NCBI GenBank assembly: GCA_035534455.1
Contig: DATLRV010000055.1
Span: forward strand, 20,415-84,414
Direction: 5' to 3'
Length of the DNA: 64,000 nucleotides
DNA from: JAJYVT01 sp035534455
GTDB lineage: Bacteria > Actinomycetota > Acidimicrobiia > Acidimicrobiales > RAAP-2
Both the position numbers and the translations under genes were made by a program. This document shows positions 1 to 12,221 of this stretch, one piece after another. The notes under the pieces were generated by a model. The model ran no database searches. It had not been told where the DNA came from and saw only the letters and a list, made by a program, of their open reading frames with translations. Within the stretch, counting starts at the first letter, position 1. Each line of letters begins with the position of its first letter.

Positions 1-278
1 GGGATGATGCGCCCGTACGCCACGACGACGCCGAGCTCGGCCCCGGCGGAGGCGGCGGCGGCGAGGTCGTGGGCGACGGGGAGGCACAGGCGCTGAGCTT
101 CGGCCTTCACCGCGCTCGACGAGGGGGCGGCGCCTCTGGCACGGCGACGGTCCGGACGGGTGACCACGAGGCGCACGTCGTGGCCCGACTCGACGAGCGC
201 GCGCAGCGGCGGCACCGCGGCGTCGGGGGTGCCGAGGTAGACGAGGCTGCGGACCGCGGCCGCCGTCCCTCGGCTCAG
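1..278 (-). CDS. fmt: methionyl-tRNA formyltransferase, N-terminal part (cut by window edge)
   Basis: This is the first ~92 codons of the enzyme that formylates initiator Met-tRNA from 10-formyl-THF. The translation reads SLVYLGTPDAAVPPLRAL and later VVAYGRIIP, the usual Fmt N-terminal strand and the loop before the active site. It follows def immediately, the classic def-fmt pair for adding and removing the N-formyl group. There is no ATG, GTG or TTG start near the conserved N-terminus. The best candidate is CTG at 278-276, which overlaps the def stop as CTGA, a pattern seen at five other junctions here. The rest of the gene lies outside the window. Confidence 0.85.
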   Translation of the reverse strand, partial: MSRGTAAAVRSLVYLGTPDAAVPPLRALVESGHDVRLVVTRPDRRRARGAAPSSSAVKAEAQRLCLPVAHDLAAAASAGAELGVVVAYGRII

Positions 279-760
279 CCGGCGAGCACGCGGGCGCGGA
301 GGACCTTCAGCGCCTCGCGTCGCTGGTCGTCGTCGAGGCGCTCGAGCAGGAGGGTGCCGTCGAGATGGTCCACCTCGTGCTGGAAGACGCGCCCCAGGTA
401 CTCCTCCGCGTCGATCGACAGCTCGTTGCCCTCGAGGTCGAGGCCGACGAGGTGCACGCGGTTCGGTCGGACGATCGTCCAGCTGAGGCCCGGCACCGAC
501 AGGCAGCCTTCCTCGAACGCCCACTCCCCCGCCGTCTCGGTGATCCGGGGGTTGATGACGACCTCGGGGCCTTCGCCGACGTCGTAGACGAACAGCCGCC
601 GTTGCACGCCGACCTGGTTGGCGGCGAGGCCGACGCCCGGGGCCGCGTACATGGTCTCGAGCATGTCGTCGACGAGTTTCGCCACTCTGCCGTCGATCTC
701 CTCGACGTCCTTCGTCTTCTGCTTGAGCACGGGGTCACCGTACGTGCGGACTGTGAGCAC
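275..760 (-). CDS. def: peptide deformylase
   Basis: Removes the formyl group from nascent N-terminal methionine in the cytosol. The 161-residue product has all three family motifs: GVGLAANQ (about 42-49), EGCLS (84-88, metal-binding Cys) and HEVDH (128-132, two metal-binding His and the catalytic Glu). The GTG at 760 is chosen because it gives the standard start VLTVRTYGDPVL; longer readings run into priA. It lies 10 bases after the priA stop and overlaps the proposed fmt start, so it is probably translated as part of the long operon. Confidence 0.95.
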   Translation of the reverse strand: MLTVRTYGDPVLKQKTKDVEEIDGRVAKLVDDMLETMYAAPGVGLAANQVGVQRRLFVYDVGEGPEVVINPRITETAGEWAFEEGCLSVPGLSWTIVRPNRVHLVGLDLEGNELSIDAEEYLGRVFQHEVDHLDGTLLLERLDDDQRREALKVLRARVLAG

Positions 761-770
761 CCTGACCAGC

Positions 771-2447
771 CTAGACGTCCAACGGGTCGATCCCGACTCC
801 GCCGCGCAGCAGCGCGACGGCGTCACAGAGCACCCGGTGGTCGGGCGCGCGCACGAGCCAGCGACCCGGCTCGAGCGGCGACACCTCCACACCCTCGCCC
901 CCAAGTGCCGGCCGCGCGTCCGACCGCACGGTGGCGAGCGCGCTGAACGGCGGCAGGCGAAGGTCGTGGCGCAGATCGAGGTCTGTGCACAGATCCGGGT
1001 CCCCGGCGACCGCGGCCCGCAGCACCTCGTGGTCGGGAAGCCGGGTCTGGACCATCACGACACCCGGGTCCCGGCGGCCGGGCGACTCCCGCCCGCCCAC
1101 CAGCCGCCCCGCCCGCGCCACCAACGCGAGCGCTTCTTCGCCGGCAACGAAGCGGGGGGCGAGGAGGTGCTGGTCGAAGTCCAAGAAGGCGACCGCGCCA
1201 GCGTGGCGCACCCGGTGCAGCACCGCTTCGGTGCCGACGAGGGCGGCGGTGCCGGGCAGCGCCTCGTGCCCTGGACGGCCGGACACCTCGCCCACTGGCA
1301 CGCCCAGAAGCGCCTCGAGCTCGTCGCGCACCCGGGCGACGCCCTGGCGCAGGACCTTCATGCGGACCGCCCCACACGCCGCGCACACGACGGGGCGGTC
1401 CTCCCCGCAGCCCCTGCAGTGCAGGACCTCTTCGGCCGACTCGACCGCCCGGCCGCACACTGCGCACCGGGCGAGCGCGCCGCACGCCGCGCACTTGAGC
1501 AACCGCGCGCGGCCCGTGCGGTTGAGCACGCAGACGAGCCGCTCCCCCGCCCCGAGCGTGCGGCGGGCGAGGTGGACGAGCTCGTCGGACAGGATCCCGG
1601 TGCGGGGGTCCGCCCCCCGCCGGTCGACGACGTTGAGCGCCGGCCAACCTGCCCGCTCCGCCGAGCGTTCCGGAGCGGCGACGGGTCCGTAGCGGACCCG
1701 CTGCACCGCGGTCGGGCACGGCGAGACCAGCACGCACGGTGCGCCGTCCCGCGCGGCGCGCTCCGCGACGACGACGGACGCGTCGTAGCGGTCGTGGTAG
1801 TCGTGCGCGTCCAGCACCACGGCGGCGCCGAGCGCCGCGACGGGTGCCCACGCCGTCGCTCTCGACCCGACGACGACCGGCCACCCCGCGGCGGCCTGTG
1901 CCCAGTCGGACGCGACGTCGATCCCGCGGGCGCGCAGCCGCCGGGCGAGCCGGTCCGCCCAGCCGCTGCTCGGCGCGAGGACGAGCGCGGGGCGGCCCGC
2001 GGCCTCGGACGCTCCGAGCACCTCGAGGACGACGGCAAGCAGGTCGTCGGCGGGTGGGACCCTGCGCAACGTCACTCCCGGGCCGAGCGCGGCGCCGGGC
2101 GCTCCTTCGCCGGCGCCGGGCGCTCGCGGTGCGCGCAGGGGTGCTCGAGGGAGGGACCAGACGTTGCGCTCGGGCGACGCGGTGCGAAGGAGGGTCGCGA
2201 CCGGCATCGCAAAGCGCCAGGCACCCCATTCGGCGAGCGAAAGGACGGCGGGCGGCGGCCCCCAGCCGGACACCCCGGTGATCTCGCGCACCTCGACGTC
2301 CGGAGGCGGCGTGACCCCGCACTCGGTGACCCATGCGCCGACCCGTCGCCCGTGGAACGGGACGCGCACGCGCGCGCCGGGGCGCACGTCCGCCTGCCAG
2401 CGCTCGGGGACCGCGTAGTCGAAACGCCGCCGGCTCACCGCCGGCAC
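771..2447 (-). CDS. priA: primosomal protein N' (PriA), helicase motifs degenerate
   Basis: PriA-family replication restart protein of about 558 residues. The N-terminal DNA-binding part (PAVSRRRFDYAVP...GARVRVPFHGRRVGAWV) and the zinc-binding cysteines (CAACG, CAVCG, CRGCG, CAACG, about residues 330-380) are present. The Walker A lysine motif is missing (LVLAPSSGWADR in its place) and the DEAH box reads DAHD, so ATP-driven unwinding is unlikely. Loss of helicase motifs is known for actinobacterial PriA, so this is not a pseudogene. The start is uncertain: GTG at 2447 is used here, but CTG at 2471, overlapping the metK stop as CTGA, would add IVRVIPDV, which matches typical PriA N-termini better. 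Confidence 0.88.
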   Translation of the reverse strand: MPAVSRRRFDYAVPERWQADVRPGARVRVPFHGRRVGAWVTECGVTPPPDVEVREITGVSGWGPPPAVLSLAEWGAWRFAMPVATLLRTASPERNVWSLPRAPLRAPRAPGAGEGAPGAALGPGVTLRRVPPADDLLAVVLEVLGASEAAGRPALVLAPSSGWADRLARRLRARGIDVASDWAQAAAGWPVVVGSRATAWAPVAALGAAVVLDAHDYHDRYDASVVVAERAARDGAPCVLVSPCPTAVQRVRYGPVAAPERSAERAGWPALNVVDRRGADPRTGILSDELVHLARRTLGAGERLVCVLNRTGRARLLKCAACGALARCAVCGRAVESAEEVLHCRGCGEDRPVVCAACGAVRMKVLRQGVARVRDELEALLGVPVGEVSGRPGHEALPGTAALVGTEAVLHRVRHAGAVAFLDFDQHLLAPRFVAGEEALALVARAGRLVGGRESPGRRDPGVVMVQTRLPDHEVLRAAVAGDPDLCTDLDLRHDLRLPPFSALATVRSDARPALGGEGVEVSPLEPGRWLVRAPDHRVLCDAVALLRGGVGIDPLDV

Positions 2448-2467
2448 GTCCGGGATGACGCGGACGA

Positions 2468-3658
2468 TCAGAGACCCAGCGTGCGGCGAAGCTCGTCCAC
2501 CTTCGGCGTCTGCTCCCAGGTGAACTCCTTGTCGCTGCGGCCGAAGTGGCCGTAGCTGGCGGTGCGACGGTAGATCGGCCGGCGCAGGTCGAGGTCGCGG
2601 ATGATCGCCGCGGGTCGGAGGTCGAAGAGCTCGGCGATCGCGCCGACGATCCGCTCGGGATCGACCGCCTCGGTGCCAAAGGTGTCGAGGGAGAGCGACA
2701 CCGGACGCGCCACGCCGATGGCGTAGGCGACCTGGAGCTCGCAGCGGCGCGCCGCACCCGAGGCCACGATGTGCTTGGCGACCCAACGCGCTGCGTACGC
2801 GGCGGAGCGGTCGACCTTGGAGGGGTCCTTGCCCGAGAACGCGCCGCCACCATGGCGCGCCATGCCTCCGTAGGTGTCGACGATGATCTTGCGGCCCGTG
2901 AGCCCTGCGTCCGCGTGCGGGCCGCCGAGCTCGAAGCGACCGGTCGGGTTCGCGAGGAGCTTCATGTTCTCCGTCTCGAGGTCCCTCGGAAGCAGCGGGT
3001 GCACGACGTGCTCGCTCAGGTCCGGCAACAGGAGCGTGTCGAGGTCGATCCCCGGCTGGTGCTGCGTCGAGATGAGCACCGTGTCGATGCCGACGGGGCG
3101 CAGGCCGTCGTAGACGACGCTCACCTGGGTCTTCCCGTCGGGGCGCAGGTACGGCAGCACGCCGACGCGCCGGACCTGGCTGAGCCGCTGCGACAGGCGG
3201 TGGGCGAGCCAGATGGGCATCGGCATGAGGTCGGGCGTCTCGTCGCAGGCGTAGCCGAACATCATCCCCTGGTCGCCCGCGCCCTGGGCGTTGAGCTGGT
3301 CCTCGCCGCCGGCGCCGCTGCGGAGCTCGAATGCGGCGTCGACGCCGCGGGCGATGTCGGGCGACTGGCCGTCGAGCGCGACCATCACCCCGCACGTGTG
3401 GCCGTTGAACCCGTGCGCGTCGTTGTCATAGCCGATGTCCGTGATGACGCCGCGCACGATCGTGGGGATGTCGACGTACGTGTCGGTCGTAACCTCGCCG
3501 GCCACGACGACGAGACCCGTCGTGAGCAGCGTCTCGCAGGCGACCCGGCTCATCGGGTCCTTCTCCAGCAGCGCGTCGAGGACTGCGTCCGAGATCTGGT
3601 CGGCGATCTTGTCGGGGTGGCCCTCGGTGACCGACTCCGAGGTGAACGTGGTTCTCAT
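2468..3658 (-). CDS. metK: S-adenosylmethionine synthetase
   Basis: Makes S-adenosylmethionine from ATP and methionine. The 396-residue length is typical. Motifs include GHPDK near residue 13, GAGDQGMMFGYA near 123 and GGAFSGKDPSKVDRS in the P-loop-like region near 275. The ATG at 3658 overlaps the coaBC stop by one base (TGATG), indicating translational coupling. The downstream priA begins at or just after the metK stop. Confidence 0.98.
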   Translation of the reverse strand: MRTTFTSESVTEGHPDKIADQISDAVLDALLEKDPMSRVACETLLTTGLVVVAGEVTTDTYVDIPTIVRGVITDIGYDNDAHGFNGHTCGVMVALDGQSPDIARGVDAAFELRSGAGGEDQLNAQGAGDQGMMFGYACDETPDLMPMPIWLAHRLSQRLSQVRRVGVLPYLRPDGKTQVSVVYDGLRPVGIDTVLISTQHQPGIDLDTLLLPDLSEHVVHPLLPRDLETENMKLLANPTGRFELGGPHADAGLTGRKIIVDTYGGMARHGGGAFSGKDPSKVDRSAAYAARWVAKHIVASGAARRCELQVAYAIGVARPVSLSLDTFGTEAVDPERIVGAIAELFDLRPAAIIRDLDLRRPIYRRTASYGHFGRSDKEFTWEQTPKVDELRRTLGL

Positions 3659-4854
3659 CAGCTCTCTCCAGTGTGTCTCAACGGTCCGTGGAGCCGGGCG
3701 ACCACCTCGTCCAAGACGGCGTCGGCTACCTGTCGCTTGCTTCGGAGCGGCACCGTGGTCGTGGCGCCCTCCGCGTCGAGGATGGTCACCTCGTTGGTGT
3801 CGTGGTCGAACCCCCTGCCGGGTGCCGACACGTCGTTCACCACGAGGAGGTCGATGCGCTTGCGGGCCAGCTTCTCGCGTGCCCGCGACAGCACGTCCTC
3901 GGTCTCGGCGGCGAACCCGACGAGCACCTGACCCGGCGGCCGCGTCGCCGCGAGGCCCGCCAGGATGTCCGGCGTCGGCTCGAGCACGAGGTCGGGGACG
4001 CCGTGCAGCTTCTGGTCCGCCTTCACCTTCGGCCGCCAGTCGGCCACCGCCGCGGCCATCACCACGACGTCGGCGCCGGGCGCGGCCCCGCGCAGCGCGG
4101 ACTCCATCTCGGCGGCGGTCTCCACGCGCACGACCTCGGCACCTGCGGGCGGCGCGAGCGTCGCAGCGGTCACGAGCGTGACCCGGGCGCCGCGAGCGAG
4201 CGCCGCAGCGGCGATCGCGTGCCCCTGCTTCCCTGAGGAGCGGTTCGTGAGCACGCGCACCGGGTCGATCGCCTCACGCGTCCCGCCCGCGCTCACCAGC
4301 ACATGCCGTGCGGCGAGGTCGCCGCTCCGGCCGAGGACGGCGAGCGCCGCCGCCACGATCGTCTCGGGCTCGGCCATCCGCCCCGTGCCCTCGTCCCCGC
4401 CGGCGAGCCGGCCGGATTCCGGAGGCACGACGTGCACCCCGCGGCGAGAGAGCGTCGCGAGGTTCTCGGCGACGGCGGGGTGCTCCCACATCTCGGTGTG
4501 CATCGCCGGGCAGACCACGACCTGCGCACGCGTCGCCAGGAGCGTCGCGCTGAGAAGGTCGTCGGCCATCCCCGCCGCGTACCGGGCGAGCAGGTCGGCG
4601 GTGGCGGGCGCCACCACCACGAGGTCGGCCGCCTGGCCGAGGCGGGTGTGCGCGATGCCGCCGTCCCAGGGTGCCCAGAGTCCTTCGGGCACCGGCTCCG
4701 ACGCCAGCGCGCTGAAGGTGGCCGCCCCGACGAAGTGGCGGGCGGCGTCGGTGAGCACCGGCGTCACGCGGTGTCCGGCGTCCACGAGCCGCCGGACGAC
4801 CTCCACCGCCTTGTAGGCGGCGATGCCGCCGGAGACGCCGAGGACGATCCGCAC
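3658..4854 (-). CDS. coaBC: bifunctional phosphopantothenoylcysteine decarboxylase / phosphopantothenate-cysteine ligase
   Basis: Carries out two successive steps of coenzyme A synthesis. The N-terminal flavoprotein (CoaC) half starts with VLGVSGGIAAYKAVEVV and holds the PAMHTEMW active-site motif near residue 118. The C-terminal CoaB half begins around residue 185 with VLVSAGGTREAIDPVR and TNRSSGKQG. The length of 398 is normal for the fused enzyme. The GTG start at 4854 has no clear Shine-Dalgarno sequence. It lies 41 bases after rpoZ and overlaps metK by one base. Confidence 0.96.
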   Translation of the reverse strand: MRIVLGVSGGIAAYKAVEVVRRLVDAGHRVTPVLTDAARHFVGAATFSALASEPVPEGLWAPWDGGIAHTRLGQAADLVVVAPATADLLARYAAGMADDLLSATLLATRAQVVVCPAMHTEMWEHPAVAENLATLSRRGVHVVPPESGRLAGGDEGTGRMAEPETIVAAALAVLGRSGDLAARHVLVSAGGTREAIDPVRVLTNRSSGKQGHAIAAAALARGARVTLVTAATLAPPAGAEVVRVETAAEMESALRGAAPGADVVVMAAAVADWRPKVKADQKLHGVPDLVLEPTPDILAGLAATRPPGQVLVGFAAETEDVLSRAREKLARKRIDLLVVNDVSAPGRGFDHDTNEVTILDAEGATTTVPLRSKRQVADAVLDEVVARLHGPLRHTGES

Positions 4855-4895
4855 CGGGGACGGGGGACGACGCTTCGCGAGAGGGACCGCCCGGA

Positions 4896-5252
4896 CTAGC
4901 CGGCGGTGGGTCCCTCGTCGACGACGGCGGGGTCCTCCCCGAAGCCGCCGCCGGCCAGTGCCGTCTCCATCGCCTCGTCGTCCGCACGCTCCCCTGCGTC
5001 GTCCTCCTCGTCGGGCGCGCGCTCGTAGACGATCTTGCCGGCGGCGATCTCCTCGAAGGCGATCGAGATCGGCTTGCCCGACACCGACGTGACCTGCGGC
5101 GGGACGATCCGCCCGAGCCCCTCGCCCAGGCTGTTGTAGTAGGCGTTGATCTGCCGGGCCCGCAGGGCGCCCAGCGCCACCAGCGTGAACTTCGAGTCCA
5201 CCTTGTCGAGGAGCTCCTCGATCGGTGGGTCCATCAGGGTGTTACGGGCCAT
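4896..5252 (-). CDS. rpoZ: RNA polymerase omega subunit
   Basis: Small subunit that assists RNA polymerase assembly. The 118-residue product has the family core: DKVDSKFTLVALGALRARQIN near residues 15-35, then FEEIAAGKIVY near 80-90. The C-terminus is an acidic, low-complexity tail that is probably disordered. The ATG at 5252 has an AAAGGA-type ribosome binding site and overlaps the gmk 3' end by 11 bases. The gmk-rpoZ-coaBC-metK order is widely conserved in Actinomycetota. Confidence 0.95.
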   Translation of the reverse strand: MARNTLMDPPIEELLDKVDSKFTLVALGALRARQINAYYNSLGEGLGRIVPPQVTSVSGKPISIAFEEIAAGKIVYERAPDEEDDAGERADDEAMETALAGGGFGEDPAVVDEGPTAG

Positions 5253-5796
5253 CGAGATCCTTTCCGCGGGTCGCGGACACTATACCGGCCAGGTCCTGCA
5301 CGGCCTGTTCCAGGTCGCCGTTGACCACGACGTGGTGGGCGGTCTTCCGCCCCAGGTCCACCTCCTCGCGGCCCTTGTCCATGCGCCTCATGACGTGCTC
5401 GGCGTCGTCGCCTCGCGAGACCAGCCGAGCACGCTGGACCTCCTCGGACGGTGGCAGGAGCAGGATCACGACGGCGTCGGGGCGCTTGGCGAGCACCTGC
5501 TCGGCACCCTGGAGGTCGATCTCGAGGAGGACGTCGCTGCCCGGCGGCGGGTCCGGCACCGGCGTGCCGTAGAGGTTGCCCAGGTACTCGGCCCACTCGT
5601 AGAAGCCCCCGGCCGCGGCCCGGCGGCCGAAGGCCTCGGGCGTCGCCCACACGTAGGCGTCGGCCGGCTCGCCCTGCCGCCTGGACCTCGTCGTCCAGGA
5701 CCGGCTCAACCAGAGATGCGGCACGCGCGCGGTGAGCGCCGCCGCGACGGTGCCCTTCCCCGCACCGCCGGGGCCGATCAGGACGAAGATCGTCAG
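5242..5796 (-). CDS. gmk: guanylate kinase
   Basis: Phosphorylates GMP to GDP. The 184-residue reading from CTG at 5796 includes the P-loop GPGGAGKGT (about 9-17), the GMP-binding SRSWTTRSRRQGE, and the LLEIDLQGAEQV and MDKGREE regions. The only conventional start in this frame (GTG at 5724) would delete the P-loop. No ATG, GTG or TTG occurs in frame for many codons upstream inside mihF. The CTG overlaps the mihF stop as CTGA, giving the start LTIFVLIGPGG, which aligns with normal Gmk N-termini. A rare CTG start is therefore the simplest explanation. Confidence 0.93.
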   Translation of the reverse strand: MTIFVLIGPGGAGKGTVAAALTARVPHLWLSRSWTTRSRRQGEPADAYVWATPEAFGRRAAAGGFYEWAEYLGNLYGTPVPDPPPGSDVLLEIDLQGAEQVLAKRPDAVVILLLPPSEEVQRARLVSRGDDAEHVMRRMDKGREEVDLGRKTAHHVVVNGDLEQAVQDLAGIVSATRGKDLDGP

Positions 5797-6113
5797 CGCG
5801 AGGCGGTCTGCTCGAGGAGGTCGGCCCGCTGCTTGGCCCCGAGGCCCTGCAGCCGGCGGCTCTCGGCGATGCCCACGGCGGCCATCAGGCGGCGCGCCTT
5901 GACCTTGCCGAGACCCGGGAGGGACTCGAGGACGGAGACCACCTTCATCTTCCCGACGGTCTCGTCGGACGCCGCCTGGTTCAGGAGCTCTGCGAGGGTG
6001 AGGGAGCCCATCTTGAGCCTCTCCTTCACCTCCGCCCGCTCGCGTCGCACCTTGGCGGCCTTCTCCAGCGCAGCTTGACGCTGCTCTGCGGTGAGTGCGG
6101 GAGGTTGCGGCAT
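5793..6113 (-). CDS. mihF: integration host factor, actinobacterial type (mIHF)
   Basis: Nucleoid-associated protein of 106 residues, typical of Actinomycetota and unrelated to the IHF of proteobacteria. A helical N-terminus rich in Lys, Arg and Glu (about 1-40) is followed by the helix-two-turn-helix core with LESLPGLGKVKARRLMAAVGIAESRRLQGLG, which contains the DNA-binding LPGLGKVKA stretch. The ATG at 6113 gives MPQPPALTAEQRQAAL. Its stop overlaps the proposed CTG start of gmk. The pyrF-mihF-gmk-rpoZ order is an actinobacterial signature. Confidence 0.95.
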   Translation of the reverse strand: MPQPPALTAEQRQAALEKAAKVRRERAEVKERLKMGSLTLAELLNQAASDETVGKMKVVSVLESLPGLGKVKARRLMAAVGIAESRRLQGLGAKQRADLLEQTASR

Positions 6114-6136
6114 GTGACCGACTGTACTCCCCCCGA

Positions 6137-6979
6137 TCAGGGCAGGGCGCCAGCCAGGTCGTCGCGCAGGCGCGACGCCGCCTCGCGCAGGCCCGACGGG
6201 CCCGCGGAGAGCAACCCCCGTGAGGCCGCCGGCAGCACGCTCCGGGGCGCGCAGTGGGCGAAGCGCCGCGCGACGTCGGCCACCGTGGCGCCCTGCGCGC
6301 CCAGCCCGGGGGCGAGCACCACGCCGGACATGGCGTCGAGCCCCGCGGGCGGCCGCTCCCCCGTCGCCCCGATCACCGCGCCGACCGAGCCGAGGCCGCC
6401 GCCGGCCTCCTCTGCGTTCCACCGGCCGATCGACCGCACCATGGACGCCTCCACCGTCGTCCCGTCCGGGCCGACCGCCGCCTGGACGTCGCGGCCTTCG
6501 GGGTTCGAGCTCGTGACGACGACGATCACACCCTTTTTCGTCGCGCGTGCCGCGGCCACCATCGGGAGCAACGCGCCGACGCCGACGTAGGGCGTCGCCG
6601 TCAGCGCGTCCGCGGCGAGCGGCCCGCGGAACCACGCGTCCGCGTACGCCTCGGTGGTGCTGCCGATGTCGCCGCGCTTGGCGTCCGCGATGACGAGCAT
6701 CCCGGCGCCCGAAGCGAGCCCCACGACGTCCTCGAACGCCGAGAGCCCGCGCGCCCCATGGCGCTCGAAGAAGGCCACCTGGGGCTTGACGACGGCGGCC
6801 ACGCCGTCGAGCTCCTCGACGCAGGCGGCGCCGAAAGCCCGGAGCCCGTCGGCGTCGTCGGGGAGCCCGAAGAGGTCGAGGAGCGCCGGCGAGGGATCGA
6901 TGCCGACGCACAGCGGTCCGAGCCTGCCCACCGCGTCGCGGACCTGCTCGCCGAACGTGCGCTCACCTGCACGCTGCAC
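6137..6979 (-). CDS. pyrF: orotidine 5'-phosphate decarboxylase
   Basis: Last step of UMP synthesis, decarboxylating OMP. The 280-residue product belongs to the longer PyrF type 2 group. It shows CVGIDPSPALL near residue 22, the catalytic DAKRGDIG near 85, VTSSNPEG near 140 and LAPGLGAQGA near 210. The GTG at 6979 overlaps the pyrD 3' end by 17 bases. It is the seventh consecutive pyrimidine gene after pyrR. Confidence 0.95.
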   Translation of the reverse strand: MQRAGERTFGEQVRDAVGRLGPLCVGIDPSPALLDLFGLPDDADGLRAFGAACVEELDGVAAVVKPQVAFFERHGARGLSAFEDVVGLASGAGMLVIADAKRGDIGSTTEAYADAWFRGPLAADALTATPYVGVGALLPMVAAARATKKGVIVVVTSSNPEGRDVQAAVGPDGTTVEASMVRSIGRWNAEEAGGGLGSVGAVIGATGERPPAGLDAMSGVVLAPGLGAQGATVADVARRFAHCAPRSVLPAASRGLLSAGPSGLREAASRLRDDLAGALP

Positions 6980-7872
6980 CGCACACCTCCTCCACCGTCG
7001 TGGCGCGCCGCGCGCACCAGCGCGCGAGCTCCTCTTGGATGCGCCATGGCGCACGCGGGTCGGCGAAGGTGGCGGTCCCGACCTGCACCGCGTTGGCACC
7101 CGCCCTGAGCAGCTCGGCGGCGTCGGCCCCGGTGCCGACCCCTCCGACGCCGACGATCGGCACGTCGGGGAACGCCCGCCGGCAGTCGAAGACGGCCCGG
7201 ACCGCCACGGGGTGGAGCGCCGGGCCCGAGAGGCCGCCCGCGAACGGCACCCGACGGTCGTCCGCGTCCACCCACATGCCCGGCATGGTGTTCACGAGCG
7301 TGAGGGCGGCGGCGCCCGCACCGAGCGCGGCCCGCGCCACCTCCGCGATGTCGGCCACGGCCGGGCTGAGCTTCGCCCAGAGCGGCACGCCGGCGGCGCC
7401 GATGCCGTCCGCGGCGGCCGCGACCGCCTCTGCCGTCGCGGCAGGCGATTGGGCGGTCATGTGCCCCGCGAGGTTGGGACAGCTCACGTTGACCTCGACC
7501 GCGGTCACGCCCGGCGCGTCGGCGAGCGCTCGGGCCGCGGCGGCGAACTCGTCGGGGGTCCGCCCCCAGATGCTGGCGACCACGGTGGCGCCGTGCGACA
7601 GGAGTGCCGGCAGCTCGTCCGCGCGCCACGCCGCGACACCCGGTCCCTGCAGCCCCACGCGGTTGAGCATCGACCCGCCGGCCACGCCGTGAACCCGCGC
7701 GCCCTCGTTGCCGGGCCAGGGGTGGGCCGCCAGGGACTTCACGACCACCGCGCCGATCTCGGCGAGCGGGCCGTAGGCAGCCAGCTCGGCACCGTGCCCT
7801 GCGGTCCCCGACGCGGTCATCACCGCCGAGCGCAGCGTCACCGCGCCGACGCGGGCCGACAGCACGCCGAGA

Positions 7873-7892
<20 letters not shown>
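6963..7892 (-). CDS. pyrD: dihydroorotate dehydrogenase, class 1-like
   Basis: Oxidises dihydroorotate to orotate using FMN. The product has about 309 residues, with VMTASGTAGHG near 24, NVSCPNLAG (active-site Cys) near 140, KLSP near 180, NTMPGMWVD near 203 and GVGGVGTGADAAELLRAGA near 250. Cysteine as the catalytic base indicates class 1. The GTG at 7892 is chosen because an AGGAG sequence lies 7 bases before it, inside the carB 3' end. A second GTG at 7865 aligns well with the family N-terminus and remains possible. No pyrK-like electron transfer gene lies next to it. Confidence 0.93.
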
Positions 7893-11153
<3,261 letters not shown>

Positions 11154-11154
<1 letters not shown>

Positions 11155-12221
11155 TATCCGAGCAGCTCTGCGAACGCGGAGAACAGGTACGCGGCGTCGT
11201 GCGGCCCGGGTCCCGCCTCGGGGTGGTACTGGACGCTGAACGCGTCCGCAGTCCGGCAGCGGACGCCCTCGACGACGCCGTCGTTCAGGTTGACGTGCGT
11301 CACCTCGGTGCCGGGCACGTCGGCGACGGCGTAGTTGTGGTTCTGGCTCGTGATCTCGACCGCACCGTCCGAGAGGCGCTGGACGGGGTGGTTGGTGCCG
11401 TGGTGGCCGAAAGGGAGCTTGTAGGTCGTCCCGCCGAGCGCGGTGCAGAGCAGCTGGTGGCCGAGGCAGATGCCGAAGATCGGCACCGTGCCCAGAAGAT
11501 CGGCGATGGCCGCGGTCGGACCGGCGAGCGCGGCCGGGTCCCCCGGGCCGTTGGAGAGGAACACCCCGTCGGGCTCGAGCGCACGGACGTCGGAGGCGGA
11601 GGTCGACGCGGGGACCACCGTCACGGTCGCGAGCTTCCCGAGACGCCGGAGCATCGTCTCTTTCACCCCGAAGTCGTACGCGACCACGCGGCGCGGGCCG
11701 TCGCCGCGCACGTACGGCGCGCTGGTCGTGACCCCGCTGACGAGGTCACGGCCGTCCGTGGGCAGGGCCTGGGCGGCGGCGTCGCGCAACTGCGTCTCGC
11801 CTGCGGTGCCGAAGGCGCACGGCATCGCACCCTTGTCGCGCAGGTGCCTCGTCAGCCGCCGCGTGTCGACGCCCGTCACCGCCGAGACCCCTCGGCGCGC
11901 GAGCCACCGGTCGAGACCCTCGGTGGCTCGCCAGTTGGACGGCTCCGGGGTGAGGTCGCGCACGACCATCCCGCGGCAGTGGACGCGGGGCGACTCGTCG
12001 TCTTTCTCGTTGACCCCGTAATTGCCGATGTGCGGGTAGGTGAAGGCGACGACCTGCCCCGCGTACGACGGGTCCGTCAGCACCTCCTGGTAGCCCGAGA
12101 GGGCGGTGTTGAAGACGAGCTCGCCGGTGGCGACGGGCTGCGCCGCACCCGCGGCATCGCCCTCGAACACCTCGCCGTCGGCGAGCACGAGGAGTGCGGG
12201 CCGGCGGACCGCCCCGCTCAC
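11154..12221 (-). CDS. carA: carbamoyl phosphate synthetase, small (glutaminase) subunit
   Basis: Releases ammonia from glutamine for CarB. The 355-residue product has the CarA N-terminal domain (LVLADGEVFEG...GELVFNTALSGYQE, TYPHIGNYGVN) and a class I glutamine amidotransferase domain with FGICLGHQLL (nucleophile Cys near residue 243) and the catalytic HPE in QYHPEAGPGP. The GTG start forms a GTGA overlap with the pyrC stop. Confidence 0.97.

Noticed and set aside
771..2447. priA as a pseudogene
   Set aside because: The frame is intact with zinc cysteines kept; loss of helicase motifs is normal in actinobacterial PriA.
618..2555. 645-codon plus-strand frame opposite def, priA and metK
   Set aside because: It is antisense to three recognisable genes and has no homology-like motifs.
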